DNA of 64,000 nucleotides from Arthrobacter sp. PGP41 (GCF_002953935.1 NZ_CP026514.1:310001-374000), one strand, 5' to 3'. Counted from the first letter of the stretch, positions 1 to 12,684 are shown. Made by a program: numbers and translations. Notes: generated by a model from the sequence alone, not told the origin.

Positions 1-1
1 C

Positions 2-259
2 CCGGTGACGTCCACCAAGGGGCACACCGGGCACCTGCTCGGCGGCGCGGGGGCGCTGGCCGCCGTCGTGGTGGTGGAAGCCCTGCGCACCGGGATGCTG
101 CCCGGGACACTGAACGTTGAGGCGCAGGACCCCGAGGTGGACCTAAACGTGGTCACCGAAGAAGTCCGCCAGCTCCAGCCCGGAACTCCTCCGGCCGGGC
201 TGGTGGACGCCTTCGGTTTCGGCGGGCACAGCGTTGCCCTGGTGATCACTGGCGCTTAG
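2..259 (+). CDS. fabF: beta-ketoacyl-ACP synthase (FabF-like), C-terminal part only
   Basis: The last 85 or so residues of a ketosynthase; the gene begins before the window. The segment STKGHTGHLLGGAGA carries the conserved Lys and the second active-site His of the thiolase fold, and FGFGGHS near the end matches the usual FGFGGTN turn, with His-Ser in place of Thr-Asn. The enzyme family condenses malonyl-ACP with acyl-ACP in fatty-acid elongation in the cytoplasm. A Nudix gene rather than other fab genes lies downstream, so this could be a second FabF-like paralogue instead of the one in the main fatty-acid operon. The family call is firm; the exact role is inferred. Confidence 0.8.
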   Translation, partial: PVTSTKGHTGHLLGGAGALAAVVVVEALRTGMLPGTLNVEAQDPEVDLNVVTEEVRQLQPGTPPAGLVDAFGFGGHSVALVITGA

Positions 260-367
260 GCCCTGCAAAACGGACTTGTCCGGCGCAATACGCACCCTGG
301 CGCTCGCAGGTGCAGAGACCAGTAGCGGGTGTCCGAAGCGCAGCCATCGGAAGAGGCAGGGCAAGCC

Positions 368-841
368 TTAGGCCTGCGCGCGGACGAGCTTCACCAGGGC
401 CTCAAGGACCGGCAGTTGGCCCTTCACCAGCTTGAGCCTGGCTTCAACTTCCGGGAACCAGCGGGCATCGTCGATTTCCGGGTATTGCTGGATGCGGCCT
501 GAACCTTTGGGCCACTCCAGCGGAAAGGTGTTGCTGACGATCCCTTCCGGTTGGAAGTCATGCTCGGCTGCAAATACGGTGATGAGTTTGCCCGAGGGCT
601 GTTTGAACTCGCCGAGTAGCCGGTAGTCCGCAGCGGGCGCGGGAGTTCCCATCTCCTCTGCGAACTCGCGCAGGGCCGCGTCCAGCGGGTCCTCGCCTGC
701 GGAGTATTCACCCTTGGGGACGGACCAGGCCTGCGCGTCCTTGCGGGCCCAGAACGGGCCGCCCATGTGGGCAATCCACACCTCCAGCAGGCCCGGTGCC
801 GCCTGCCTGTACAGCAGGATGCCTGCACTCGTAACGGGCAT
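368..841 (-). CDS. Nudix (MutT-type) hydrolase
   Basis: A 157-residue protein with a full Nudix box at about residues 50-72: Gly, five residues, Glu, seven residues, then REFAEEMG. This motif binds Mg2+ for cleavage of nucleoside-diphosphate-X compounds. Early residues (AGILLYR, then WSVPKGEY) are typical of small NTP-pyrophosphohydrolases of the DR1025/MutT kind. I chose the ATG at 841 because GGGAGG lies just upstream; a longer frame from 868 has no such site. The substrate is not evident. The gene stands alone and faces away from the small unknown gene at 960. Confidence 0.88.
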   Translation of the reverse strand: MPVTSAGILLYRQAAPGLLEVWIAHMGGPFWARKDAQAWSVPKGEYSAGEDPLDAALREFAEEMGTPAPAADYRLLGEFKQPSGKLITVFAAEHDFQPEGIVSNTFPLEWPKGSGRIQQYPEIDDARWFPEVEARLKLVKGQLPVLEALVKLVRAQA

Positions 842-959
842 TTGTCCTCCCGGGGATGGATGTTCCATAACGAACAGAAGATGCCGTCCAACGTTAACCT
901 GCAGTTCACGGCCCTGGTTTAGGTTATTCCTTCAGGCACTCTGCTCGAAGGGACCCGTC

Positions 960-1229
960 ATGGCCAGTATCGCTGAGGTTTTGGGTCGGCTTACGCCGGA
1001 AGAACTTGAAGAGCTTCGCAGCCTTGGTCCGCAGGGCCACTTGCCGCGGCACCTGGTGGATGCCCTGGACCGGGCAGCTGGCGGGCCGGGCTCCGGCCGC
1101 GGCTACTACGTACCCACCGGAAATGTCACTGCCACGGGCGGGCCGCTGCTGGTGCTGCGCAGCGACGTGTCCGGGTGGCTTTTCAATGTTCACCGGGACG
1201 ACCCCGATTCCTTGCCGCAGCACGGCTAG
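960..1229 (+). CDS. small conserved-looking protein of unknown function
   Basis: An 89-residue protein starting MASIAEVLG at an ATG preceded by GAAGGGAC. The N-terminal third (LTPEELEELRSLGPQGHLP) looks helical and is followed by a segment rich in Gly and beta-formers (YYVPTGNVTATGGPLLVLR). I see no signal peptide, membrane span or catalytic motif. Its stop codon directly abuts the stop of radA on the other strand, with no base between them. A longer frame open upstream from 714 runs across the Nudix gene and is not credible. Confidence 0.6.
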   Translation: MASIAEVLGRLTPEELEELRSLGPQGHLPRHLVDALDRAAGGPGSGRGYYVPTGNVTATGGPLLVLRSDVSGWLFNVHRDDPDSLPQHG

Positions 1230-2603
1230 TTACCCGATCAGCAGGCTCAGGGCCTCGGTCAGGTGTTCAACTTCGCGCACTGAAAAACCGGCCGGTATGG
1301 GGCCGGGCCCCGCATGGCTCGCGGGGACCACGGCGTGCGTAAACCCGAGGCGGTGGGCCTCCTGGATGCGCTGGTTGATGCCCGGAACCGGACGGACCTC
1401 GCCGGCCAGGCCCACTTCTCCAAAGGCAATGAGCCGGATGGGCAGCGGTTTGCGGGCCTTGGCCGAGGCCACGGCCAGGGCAATGGCAAGGTCCGTGGCA
1501 GGTTCGCTGAGCTTCACCCCGCCCACCGTGGCCACGTAGGAGTCGTCCTTGTGCAGGAGTGTTCCCGCGCGCTGCTGCAGCACGGCGAGCAGCATGGAAA
1601 CCCGCGAACTGTCCAGCCCGCTGGTGGCCCGGCGGGGCTGCGAGTTGGGACTTTCCGCGAGCAGTGACTGAACCTCGGCCAGCAGGGGCCGCCGGCCTTC
1701 CATGGTCACGGTGATGCAGGTTCCGGAAACCGGGTCCTTGGTGCGGCTGACAAAAAGCCCGCTGGGGTCGGCGAGGCCTTCAATGCCGTTCTCGTTCAGG
1801 TCGAAGCAGCCGACGTCGTCGGTGGGCCCGTAACGGTTCTTGACCGCGCGCAGCATACGCAGCCGGGAATGGCGTTCGCCCTCGAACTGGCACACCACAT
1901 CCACCAGGTGCTCCAGCAGCCGCGGCCCGGCGATGGAGCCGTCCTTGGTCACATGTCCCACCAGCAGGGTTGTCATGTTCCGGCGCTTGGCCGCGGCAAT
2001 GATGGACGCGGCAACCTCCCGGACCTGGGACACGCCTCCGGCGCTGCCGTCAACATCGGCGCTGCTGAGGGTCTGCACCGAGTCCACGATCAGGAGCCGC
2101 GGCTCGATCTTCTCCACCTGCCCCAGCGCCTGGCCCAGGTCCGTTTCCGCGGAGAGATAGAGCGATTCAGCCACGGCGTCGATCCGCTCCGCGCGGAGCT
2201 TCACCTGCGCCGCGGATTCCTCCCCGGTCACGTACAGCACGTCCTGGGCCGTCCGGGCGAACTTGGCGGCCACGTCCAGCAGCAGCGTGGACTTTCCGAC
2301 GCCGGGCTCCCCGGCCAGCAGGATGACGGCGCCCGGAACCAGGCCTCCGCCCAGCACCCGGTCCAGTTCATCAACGCCCGTGGGCAGGAACGCGGCCGTG
2401 GTGGCGTCCACCTCGGCAATCCGGCGGGCGGGCTCAAGGACTGTTGTGGCCGCCGTCGTACGCGCCACGGCGGTGCCGGTTTCCTCAACGGTGCCCCACG
2501 CCTGGCACTCGCCGCAGCGGCCAACCCATTTGACCGTGGTCCAGCCGCACTCGGCGCACTTGTAGGGGGGCGCCTTGGATGCCCGGGAAGTCTTCGTAGC
2601 CAT
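1230..2603 (-). CDS. radA: DNA repair protein RadA (Sms)
   Basis: A 457-residue RadA. Order of parts: C4 zinc finger (C16, C19, C30, C33), RecA-like ATPase with Walker A GEPGVGKST near residue 100, the RadA signature KNRYG (KNRFG in most family members) near 255, and a Lon-protease-like C-terminal domain. RadA is a hexameric branch-migration helicase that works with RecA in recombinational repair. The start MATKTSRASKAP at 2603 matches known family N-termini; the frame is open to 2729 but the extra 42 residues are low-complexity. In related genomes radA is single-copy; nothing here suggests an operon partner. Confidence 0.96.
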   Translation of the reverse strand: MATKTSRASKAPPYKCAECGWTTVKWVGRCGECQAWGTVEETGTAVARTTAATTVLEPARRIAEVDATTAAFLPTGVDELDRVLGGGLVPGAVILLAGEPGVGKSTLLLDVAAKFARTAQDVLYVTGEESAAQVKLRAERIDAVAESLYLSAETDLGQALGQVEKIEPRLLIVDSVQTLSSADVDGSAGGVSQVREVAASIIAAAKRRNMTTLLVGHVTKDGSIAGPRLLEHLVDVVCQFEGERHSRLRMLRAVKNRYGPTDDVGCFDLNENGIEGLADPSGLFVSRTKDPVSGTCITVTMEGRRPLLAEVQSLLAESPNSQPRRATSGLDSSRVSMLLAVLQQRAGTLLHKDDSYVATVGGVKLSEPATDLAIALAVASAKARKPLPIRLIAFGEVGLAGEVRPVPGINQRIQEAHRLGFTHAVVPASHAGPGPIPAGFSVREVEHLTEALSLLIG

Positions 2604-2683
2604 GCGTCCAACCCTAGCGGCGGGCTCCGACATTCCAGGCCGCCGCCCTGCGGCAGGGCCACCAACTCCAGCCGGGAAAGCAC

Positions 2684-2713
2684 TTGCCCCGAATCCGCTG
2701 CCGCCTGTATAGT
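2684..2713 (+). promoter_or_regulatory. promoter of the beta-glucoside operon
   Basis: TTGCCC at 2684-2689 and TATAGT at 2708-2713 are separated by 18 bp. The predicted start near 2719 places the antiterminator target at the very beginning of the leader RNA, as expected for BglG/LicT control. Confidence 0.6.
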
Positions 2714-2738
2714 CGATCCCCGAAGGCAATTTCGCCTA

Positions 2739-2770
2739 CAGGATTGTTACTCGGAAACGGGGCAAGACCT
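2739..2770 (+). promoter_or_regulatory. ribonucleic antiterminator (RAT) site
   Basis: The leader contains GGATTGTTACTCGGAAACGG followed by GGCAAGACC. This matches the conserved RAT element bound by BglG/SacY/LicT proteins (GGATTGTTACT...GGCAAAACCT) almost base for base. Its 3' half overlaps the 5' arm of the terminator at 2764, so the two structures exclude each other. The cognate antiterminator is encoded at the end of the same operon (6243-7121). Confidence 0.92.
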
Positions 2771-2805
2771 GAGAAGCACACTACGTGCGTCTCGGGTCTT
2801 TTTTT
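2764..2805 (+). terminator. leader terminator overlapping the RAT
   Basis: Arms AAGACCTGAGA (2764-2774) and TCTCGGGTCTT (2790-2800) pair over 11 bp with one mismatch; an inner GCAC/GTGC extends the hairpin; a run of seven T follows at 2799-2805. It should stop transcription before the PTS gene unless the RAT is stabilised by antiterminator protein. Confidence 0.9.
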
Positions 2806-2834
2806 GTGCCCAAAAATAGACAGAGAGGTCTGAC

Positions 2835-6216
<3,382 letters not shown>

Positions 6217-6242
6217 CCGCTCAACGACGAAAGGAGGACGAC

Positions 6243-7121
6243 GTGGAAGTCTTGCGCGTTTTCAACAACAACGTCGTCCTCGCCCGCGCCGCCAATGGGG
6301 GAGAGGTCATCCTCACCGGCCGGGGCCTCGGTTTCCAGGCCAAACCCGGCCGGAAGGTGGACGAAGCCAAGGTGGTGCGGGTGTTCGTCCCGGAGGATGG
6401 CCGCAACGCGGACAACTTTGGTTCACTGGTGGCGGCCATCCCGCCCGAACACCTGGCCCTAGCCGACCAGGCACTGGAAATCGCCCGCGGCGGGATGGAC
6501 GGGCCGCTGAACTCCACCACCGTGGTGGCGCTTGCGGACCACCTGAGCTTCGCCATCAAGCGGCTGCGGCAGGGCCTGAACATCGAGTACCCGCTGCGGG
6601 CCGAAGTGGCCCACCTTTATCCGGACGAGCTGCGGATGGCGCAGCAGATCGTGGATTTCGTGAACGCCCGGCTGGAGGACCCGTTGCCCGGCGACGAGGC
6701 AGTGGCAGTGGCACTGCACTTGGTGAACGCGGGCTTTGCCAGCGGGGACCTGTCCTACACGTATCAGATGACCGGCGTCTTCGCGCAGCTCTTTGAGGTC
6801 CTGGAGCAGGCCTATGGGCGGGCCTTTGACCGGGAAACCGTCAACGCTGCCCGCTTCATCACCCATCTGCGCTACTTTTTCGTCCGCGCCCACACCGGCC
6901 GGCAACTGGCCGAAGGGGCAACGGGGCTGGGCTCTGCCATCCGGCAGGCCTACCCCGATGCCTTCGGCACCGCCCTCAAGCTGCAGGCCGTCCTGGAACT
7001 GCGGCTCGGCGAGCCGCTGACTGAGGACGAGGTGACCTACCTGACCCTGCACGTCGCCCGGATGGCCGACGACCTGCGGCTGCAGGACGCAGCATTGCAG
7101 GCCCGTCCCCCGGCCAAATAG
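6243..7121 (+). CDS. licT: BglG/LicT-family transcription antiterminator
   Basis: A 292-residue regulator. Residues 1-55 form the RNA-binding CAT domain (VFNNNVVLA, ILTGRGLGFQ); two PRD domains follow, each with conserved His residues (for example in HLSFAIKRL, HLYPDEL, HLRYFFVRA and YLTLHVARM) that are phosphorylated by PTS proteins. When active it binds the RAT at 2739-2770 and lets transcription pass the leader terminator. The GTG at 6243 has a strong AAGGAGG site. Being the last gene of the operon it controls, it forms a positive autoregulatory loop. Confidence 0.95.
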   Translation: MEVLRVFNNNVVLARAANGGEVILTGRGLGFQAKPGRKVDEAKVVRVFVPEDGRNADNFGSLVAAIPPEHLALADQALEIARGGMDGPLNSTTVVALADHLSFAIKRLRQGLNIEYPLRAEVAHLYPDELRMAQQIVDFVNARLEDPLPGDEAVAVALHLVNAGFASGDLSYTYQMTGVFAQLFEVLEQAYGRAFDRETVNAARFITHLRYFFVRAHTGRQLAEGATGLGSAIRQAYPDAFGTALKLQAVLELRLGEPLTEDEVTYLTLHVARMADDLRLQDAALQARPPAK

Positions 7122-7134
7122 GGCCACCGGGGCG

Positions 7135-8262
7135 CTACAGCGCGGGCAGCACGTCCCGGGCCTCGCGCGCGTCCATGCCCGTGGCCTCCAGCAGGTCCAC
7201 CATCAGCGGCCGGTACAGCATCACCACCGTTTCGCCCTCCAGCCGCTGCACTTCCAGGAGCTTGGGGTGCAGGCGCAGGGCGATCTCGCTGAGGTCCCCG
7301 CGGGCGGTGCGCATGTGGGCGCGGCGGACGCCGTCGTGCGTTTCCGCCAAGCCGAGCGAAAGCTCCTCAATGGCGGCAGCGGTTTCCTGCAGGACCTCCG
7401 CGATGTTCTCCGTGGCTTCATCCGAAAGCGCCGCATGGTTGATGGCGCTGGTCAGCCGCCGCGCGAAGACGCGGCTGTTCCGGAGCGCCAGGTCGATGAA
7501 GTCCAGCGACTGTTGCAGCTGGTCCAGTTCCTCCCGGTGCCTTCGGTAGGCGGGCGCCAGCCTGGCCACCTCTCCGGAGGTGCGCAGCGACTGGCGCATG
7601 GCGTCCACCAGCGGCTGGCAGTTCCTTCCCCGGATCAGGGCGTGCCAGGCCTGGGTGGAATCGCTGTTGTCCAGGGCGTTTGCGCACTCGCGCAGCACCT
7701 CGGCAAGCTCGTGGAGGAGTTTCTTCACGTCCTTGCGGGGTTCGCGGCGCGGATCCTTGGGGACGAGGATGGTTACCAGCAGGGCGAACAGCCCGCCCAC
7801 CACGGCGTCGATGCTCCGCGTGAACGGCCCGCCGGCCGGTGCGGGGAGCAGGACAACCAGCAGCGACTGCAGCCCCAGCTGGGTGGTGAAGATATTGCCG
7901 CTGTCCAGGAAGCGGGCCAGCAGGATGGAGAAAAGAAGGACGACGGCGGCCTGCCAGATCCCGGGGCCCAGCCAGTGAAGGAGCAGGTCGCCCACCGCAA
8001 TGCCGATGGTGCAGCCCAGGCCAACCTCCACCACCCGCCGCAACCGCGGCTCCCGGGAGAAACCGAGGGCAATAAGGGAGGACGTGGCCGCGAACAGGGG
8101 GCCGGAATGTCCCAGCACATACTCCGCGAAAGCGTAGGCTCCCACGGCGCACACGGTCATCTGGACCGCAGGGAGCAGGGAGTTCCGGCTGCGGATCAGG
8201 CCTGTGCGGAAGCGCCCGCGCAGGAACCGCCTGCCTGCTGAGAGTCCTGCTGCGGGAGCCAT
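7135..8262 (-). CDS. FUSC-family (aromatic acid exporter-like) membrane protein
   Basis: A 375-residue protein with four to six hydrophobic spans in its first 150 residues (LLPAVQMTVCAVGAYAFAEY, and a span with LLFSILLARFLDSG) followed by a long, mostly helical cytoplasmic part with coiled-coil character (for example HREELDQLQQSLDFIDLALR). This layout fits FUSC/ArAE proteins, some of which export aromatic acids; here the substrate is unknown. I chose ATG 8262; the frame is open to 8355. It converges with licT, leaving 13 bp. Confidence 0.75.
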   Translation of the reverse strand: MAPAAGLSAGRRFLRGRFRTGLIRSRNSLLPAVQMTVCAVGAYAFAEYVLGHSGPLFAATSSLIALGFSREPRLRRVVEVGLGCTIGIAVGDLLLHWLGPGIWQAAVVLLFSILLARFLDSGNIFTTQLGLQSLLVVLLPAPAGGPFTRSIDAVVGGLFALLVTILVPKDPRREPRKDVKKLLHELAEVLRECANALDNSDSTQAWHALIRGRNCQPLVDAMRQSLRTSGEVARLAPAYRRHREELDQLQQSLDFIDLALRNSRVFARRLTSAINHAALSDEATENIAEVLQETAAAIEELSLGLAETHDGVRRAHMRTARGDLSEIALRLHPKLLEVQRLEGETVVMLYRPLMVDLLEATGMDAREARDVLPAL

Positions 8263-8377
8263 GCCGTCCAGTGTATTTGCTGCCCGCCCCGTTTTATTTC
8301 CGGTGCGCAGCGCCTTACGGTGGAACATGTGATCTGCGCAATGGTGACCGGGCATTTGTAAACGAATATCCCGCCGC

Positions 8378-8420
8378 CGTTAATCCTCCGTTAACCTTGG
8401 GCAGCCCATCCCGTTACCTG
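8378..8420 (+). promoter_or_regulatory. PHO-box-like direct repeats upstream of pstS
   Basis: Two adjacent 11-bp units, CGTTAATCCTC (8378-8388) and CGTTAACCTTG (8389-8399), plus a further CGTTACCTG at 8412-8420, about two helical turns after the second. Directly repeated 11-nt units are how PhoP boxes are built in actinomycetes. The last unit lies just before a possible -10 (TAACTT, 8428-8433). PhoP binding is inferred from the pattern and location. Confidence 0.6.
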
Positions 8421-8519
8421 CGGACCCTAACTTCGATGAAGGTACAAAAAGTACGCATCGCGCAGCAGGGTTCTCCGTCCCTGACCGCAACTGAAAAAAC
8501 CCTGGAAGGGGTACATCTA

Positions 8520-9641
8520 GTGAAGGCACTCCGCTTCGGCCGCCACGCGGCTATCGCTGTTATCGCAGCCGGCGCTCTCGCGCTTACCTCCTGCGGTTCA
8601 GACAACGCCACGAACACCTCGCCCACCGGCAACCAGACTTCTGCAGGCCCCAAGGTCACCGGCACCCTGACCGGCATCGGCGCATCCTCCACAGGCGCAG
8701 CCATGGACGCGTGGAAGGCAGGCTTCGCCTCCGCAAACCAGGGCGCCACCGTGCAGTACTCCCCGGACGGCTCCGGTGCGGGCCGCAAGGCCATCATTGA
8801 CGGCTCGGCCCAGTTCGCCGGTTCGGATGCCTACCTCAAGGACGAAGAGCTCGAGGCCTCCAAGGCTGTATGCGGTCCCGACGGCGCCATCAACATCCCG
8901 GTCTACATCTCCCCGATCGCCGTGGCCTTCAACCTCCCCGGAATCACGGACCTGAAGCTGGACGCAACCACGGTTGCCAAGATTTTCCGCGGCGAAATCG
9001 CCAAGTGGAACGATCCCGCCATCGCCGCCCTGAACGAGGGCGTCAACCTGCCGGACCTCAAGGTCACCCCGGTAAACCGTTCGGATGACTCCGGCACCAC
9101 CACCAACTTCACCGACTACCTGGCCTCCGCAGCACCCGAGGTCTGGACGGACAAGTCCTCCGGCGTGTGGCCTGCCACCCTGCAGGGCGAAAACGCCAAG
9201 GGCACCTCCGGTGTAGTCAAGACCGTCACCGACACCCCCGGCGCCGTGACCTACGCTGACGACTCAGCTGTGGGCGGCAAGCTCGGCACCGCCTCCATCA
9301 AGGTGGGCAACGAGTTCGTCAAGATCTCCTCCGACGCCGCAGCCAAGGCCGTCGAGGCAGGCAAGGCCGTTGAAGGCCGTTCAACCAATGACGTCGCCAT
9401 CAAGCTGGACCGCAAGACCACCGCATCGGGTGCCTACCCGGTGGTGCTGGTTTCCTACCACGTGGTCTGCAGCACCTACGACAAGCAGGAAACCGTTGAC
9501 CTGGTCAAGGCCTTCGAAAACTACGTAGTGTCCGAGGAAGGCCAGCAGGCCGCCGCGGATTCCGCCAAGTCGGCCCCGCTTTCCTCTACCCTTGCAGAGA
9601 AGGCAGCAGCGGCTATCGACTCCATCAAGGTCAAGTCCTAA
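8520..9641 (+). CDS. pstS: phosphate-binding lipoprotein PstS
   Basis: A 373-residue secreted lipoprotein; the signal sequence ends in the lipobox LTSC (Cys about residue 27), so it is anchored to the outer face of the membrane. It captures phosphate for the PstCAB transporter. Family features include GIGASSTGAAMDAWKAGF near the start, GSGAGRKAIIDG and the phosphate-loop-like NRSDDSGTTTNF. The GTG at 8520 is preceded by GGAAGGGG at proper spacing. An open frame reaches back to 8271 but contains no better start. PHO-box-like repeats lie 100-140 bp upstream, and a strong hairpin follows the gene. Confidence 0.96.
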   Translation: MKALRFGRHAAIAVIAAGALALTSCGSDNATNTSPTGNQTSAGPKVTGTLTGIGASSTGAAMDAWKAGFASANQGATVQYSPDGSGAGRKAIIDGSAQFAGSDAYLKDEELEASKAVCGPDGAINIPVYISPIAVAFNLPGITDLKLDATTVAKIFRGEIAKWNDPAIAALNEGVNLPDLKVTPVNRSDDSGTTTNFTDYLASAAPEVWTDKSSGVWPATLQGENAKGTSGVVKTVTDTPGAVTYADDSAVGGKLGTASIKVGNEFVKISSDAAAKAVEAGKAVEGRSTNDVAIKLDRKTTASGAYPVVLVSYHVVCSTYDKQETVDLVKAFENYVVSEEGQQAAADSAKSAPLSSTLAEKAAAAIDSIKVKS

Positions 9642-9660
9642 TAAGCCGCTCTGAAACCGG

Positions 9661-9693
9661 GTTCCCCGCCTGCCGAAAGGCAGTGCGGGGAAC
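9661..9693 (+). terminator. strong hairpin between pstS and pstC
   Basis: Arms GTTCCCCGC-CTGCC (9661-9674) and GGCAG-T-GCGGGGAAC (9679-9693) pair over 14 bp around a GAAA tetraloop, with one bulged T. No T-run follows. Such a structure can protect the upstream mRNA 3' end or partly terminate, giving more PstS than transporter subunits. Confidence 0.75.
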
Positions 9694-9748
9694 TTGGCAT
9701 TGGGCAACGCATCTTTCCTGAATCAGCTACCGACCGAAGGGCCGTCGA

Positions 9749-10681
9749 ATGACCGCCACCCCCCTGACAAGTACCCAGAGCGCCGGGCGCGCCGGGGACA
9801 AAATCTTCTCGGGCGCCGCGCTGGCCGCTGGCTGCCTCATTCTTGCCGTCCTCTTCGGCGTCGCACTCTTCCTGGTTGTCCAGGCAATCCCCGCGCTGAC
9901 CGCCCCGGCCGACAAAATCCAGGGCGGCGCCGGCTTCTTCGCCTACATCTGGCCTATCGTGATCGGCACGCTCATCGCTGCGGTCATCGCCTTGGTCATT
10001 GCCACACCCATCGCCATCGGCGTCGCACTGTTCATCTCGCACTTCGCCCCCCGCGGACTCGCTTCCGGCCTGGGCTACGTGGTGGACCTGCTGGCCGCCA
10101 TCCCGTCCGTCATCTACGGCGCCTGGGGCGCGGCCTTCCTGGCGAGGGAAATCTCGCCCGCCTACAACTGGCTGGCCGCCAACATGGGCTGGCTGCCGAT
10201 CTTCCAGGGTCCGGCTTCCGCAACAGGAAAGACCATCCTGACCGCCGGCATCGTCCTGTCTGTGATGGTCCTCCCTATCATCACCTCCCTGTCCCGCGAG
10301 ATCTTCCTCCAGACCCCCAAGCTGCATGAGGAAGCTGCGCTCGCCCTGGGCGCCACGCGTTGGGAAATGATCAAGATGTCCGTCCTGCCGTTTGCCCGGC
10401 CGGGCATCATCAGCGCCGTCATGCTGGGCCTGGGCCGTGCACTCGGCGAGACCATGGCCGTTGCCCTGGTGCTGTCCTCCGGCGCACTCACCGCCAGCCT
10501 GATCCAGTCCGGCAACCAGACCATCGCCGCGGAAATCGCCCTGAACTTTCCGGAGGCCAGCGGCCTCAAGGTCAGCACCCTCATCGCTGCCGGCCTGGTC
10601 CTCTTCGTCATCACCCTGGCCGTGAACATGATCGCGCGCTGGATCATCACCCGGCACAAAGAATTCTCGGGAGCCAACTAA
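9749..10681 (+). CDS. pstC: phosphate ABC transporter permease PstC
   Basis: A 310-residue inner-membrane protein with about six spans, starting with a long hydrophobic helix (residues 23-50). The EAA loop that docks PstB is visible (EEAALALGATRWEMIKMSVL, then GLGRALGETMAVALV). It forms the phosphate channel together with PstA. The ATG has CGAAGGG upstream. Its stop codon is directly followed by the pstA start with no gap. Confidence 0.96.
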   Translation: MTATPLTSTQSAGRAGDKIFSGAALAAGCLILAVLFGVALFLVVQAIPALTAPADKIQGGAGFFAYIWPIVIGTLIAAVIALVIATPIAIGVALFISHFAPRGLASGLGYVVDLLAAIPSVIYGAWGAAFLAREISPAYNWLAANMGWLPIFQGPASATGKTILTAGIVLSVMVLPIITSLSREIFLQTPKLHEEAALALGATRWEMIKMSVLPFARPGIISAVMLGLGRALGETMAVALVLSSGALTASLIQSGNQTIAAEIALNFPEASGLKVSTLIAAGLVLFVITLAVNMIARWIITRHKEFSGAN

Positions 10682-11794
10682 ATGACCTCCACGCTTACCC
10701 CTGTGCGCAGCAAGCGTTCGGCACTTACCAAAGGCCAGTTGCCCAAGTATGCGCCATACGTCGTCCTTGCCGCTGCGCTGATCCTGGGTGCTGCCATCAT
10801 GGCCTTGGTGGGCTTCAACCCCGTCGGCTGGGGCATCGTCTCGGCGTTGCTGTTTGCCATCGGGCTGGTGTCCTGGAGTGCAGCCGTGGAAGGCTCCCGC
10901 AAGGCAAAGGACAAGCTGGCCACCTGCCTGGTGGTGGGGTCCTTCCTCATCGCCCTTCTGCCGCTCATTTCAGTGATCTGGACTGTCCTGGTCAACGGTG
11001 TTCCCGGACTCCTCAACCCGGGATTCCTGACAAGGTCCATGAACGGGGTCACCGGTGTCTACGACAACCGGGCAGTGGAGGAAGGCGCCCCGGTCCTGGG
11101 CGGTATCTACCACGCGCTGATCGGCACCATCCAGATCACCATCCTGGCCACGGTCATTTCGGTGCCGGTGGGCCTGCTGACTGCCATCTATTTGGTGGAG
11201 TACGGCAACGACGGCCGGCTGGCCCGCGCCATCACGTTCTTCGTTGACGTCATGACCGGCATTCCGTCCATCGTGGCGGGCCTCTTTGCGGCGGCCTTCT
11301 TCTTCGCCGTTGTGGGCCCCGGCACCAAAACCGGCGCCGTTGCCGCCGTCGCGCTTTCCGTGCTCATGATCCCCGTGGTGGTGCGTTCCAGCGAGGAGAT
11401 GCTGAAGATCGTTCCGAACGAACTGCGTGAAGCCGCGTACGCCCTGGGCGTGCGCAAGTGGCGGACCATCGTCAAGGTTGTCATCCCGACGGCGATCTCC
11501 GGTATTGCCTCGGGCGTCACCCTGGCGATCGCCCGCGTCATCGGTGAGACGGCACCCATCCTGGTTACCGCGGGGTTCGCCACCAGCATCAACTCCAACG
11601 TGTTCAGCGGCTGGATGGCTTCGCTGCCCACGTTCATCTACACCCAGATCCTGAACCCCACATCGCCGGCCAACCCGGACCCGTCCTCCCAGCGCGCCTG
11701 GGGGGCGGCCCTGGTGCTGATCATCCTGGTGATGGTCCTCAACCTCGGCGCCCGGCTGATCGCCCGGGTCTTCGCCCCCAAGACGGGCCGCTGA
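10682..11794 (+). CDS. pstA: phosphate ABC transporter permease PstA
   Basis: A 370-residue permease, longer than the typical 280-300 residues because of an N-terminal extension with two extra hydrophobic segments (about residues 24-60) before the conserved core. The core has the EAA loop (LREAAYALGVRKWRTIVKVV, GETAPILVTAGF). It pairs with PstC. Such extended PstA proteins are common in actinobacteria. Expression is coupled to pstC by direct abutment. An 81-bp gap containing a short TTCCGG/CCGGAA hairpin separates it from pstB. Confidence 0.95.
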   Translation: MTSTLTPVRSKRSALTKGQLPKYAPYVVLAAALILGAAIMALVGFNPVGWGIVSALLFAIGLVSWSAAVEGSRKAKDKLATCLVVGSFLIALLPLISVIWTVLVNGVPGLLNPGFLTRSMNGVTGVYDNRAVEEGAPVLGGIYHALIGTIQITILATVISVPVGLLTAIYLVEYGNDGRLARAITFFVDVMTGIPSIVAGLFAAAFFFAVVGPGTKTGAVAAVALSVLMIPVVVRSSEEMLKIVPNELREAAYALGVRKWRTIVKVVIPTAISGIASGVTLAIARVIGETAPILVTAGFATSINSNVFSGWMASLPTFIYTQILNPTSPANPDPSSQRAWGAALVLIILVMVLNLGARLIARVFAPKTGR

Positions 11795-11875
11795 CTGTTT
11801 TCAGGCCACCGTCCCTTCCGGTCCTTCCCGCCGGAACCTAGACTTCAATTCATACCCAGTTAGTGAAGGAACACC

Positions 11876-12655
11876 ATGTCTAAGCGCATCGACGTCAAGG
11901 ACCTGAACGTGTACTACGGCGATTTCCTCGCCGTGGAGGACGTCACCATCAACATCGAGGCCAAGTCCGTCACCGCGTTCATCGGACCCTCGGGCTGCGG
12001 AAAGTCCACCTTCCTGCGAACCCTGAACCGCATGCACGAGGTCCTTCCCGGCGCGCGCGTGGAGGGCGAGGTCCTGCTCGACGGCGACAACCTGTACGGC
12101 CCGGGCGTTGACCCCGTGACTGTCCGCTCGCAGATCGGCATGGTGTTCCAGCGGCCCAACCCGTTCCCCACCATGTCCATCCGGGACAATGTGCTGGCAG
12201 GCGTGAAGCTGAACAACAAGAAGATCTCCAAGGGCGAGGCCGACGTCCTGGTGGAGCGCTCGCTGAAGGGCGCAAACCTGTGGAACGAGGTTAAGGACCG
12301 CCTGGAGAAGCCGGGCTCGGGCCTTTCCGGCGGGCAGCAGCAGCGCCTGTGCATCGCCCGTGCCATCGCCGTGGAGCCGCAGGTGATCCTCATGGACGAG
12401 CCGTGTTCGGCGCTGGACCCCATCTCCACCTTGGCCATCGAGGACCTCATCAATGAGCTCAAGGACCAGTACACGGTGGTGATCGTGACGCACAACATGC
12501 AGCAGGCAGCCCGCGTCTCGGACCGGACCGCTTTCTTCAACATTGCAGGCACCGGAAAACCCGGCAAGCTGATCGAGGTCGGAGACACGCACACCATCTT
12601 CAGCAACCCCACCCAGAAGGCCACGGAGGACTACGTCTCCGGCCGCTTCGGATAA
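11876..12655 (+). CDS. pstB: phosphate ABC transporter ATP-binding protein PstB
   Basis: A 259-residue ATPase that drives PstCA. Walker A is GPSGCGKST (about residues 37-45), the signature [14 protein letters not shown] is near 150, Walker [14 protein letters not shown] near 170, and the H-loop is in [33 protein letters not shown] near the C-terminus is typical for PstB. The ATG has GTGAAGGAACACC before it. It is the last gene of the pst operon; no phoU follows directly. Confidence 0.97.
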   Translation: MSKRIDVKDLNVYYGDFLAVEDVTINIEAKSVTAFIGPSGCGKSTFLRTLNRMHEVLPGARVEGEVLLDGDNLYGPGVDPVTVRSQIGMVFQRPNPFPTMSIRDNVLAGVKLNNKKISKGEADVLVERSLKGANLWNEVKDRLEKPGSGLSGGQQQRLCIARAIAVEPQVILMDEPCSALDPISTLAIEDLINELKDQYTVVIVTHNMQQAARVSDRTAFFNIAGTGKPGKLIEVGDTHTIFSNPTQKATEDYVSGRFG

Positions 12656-12684
12656 CCCGCCGGCATAAACAAGGCGCAACAAGA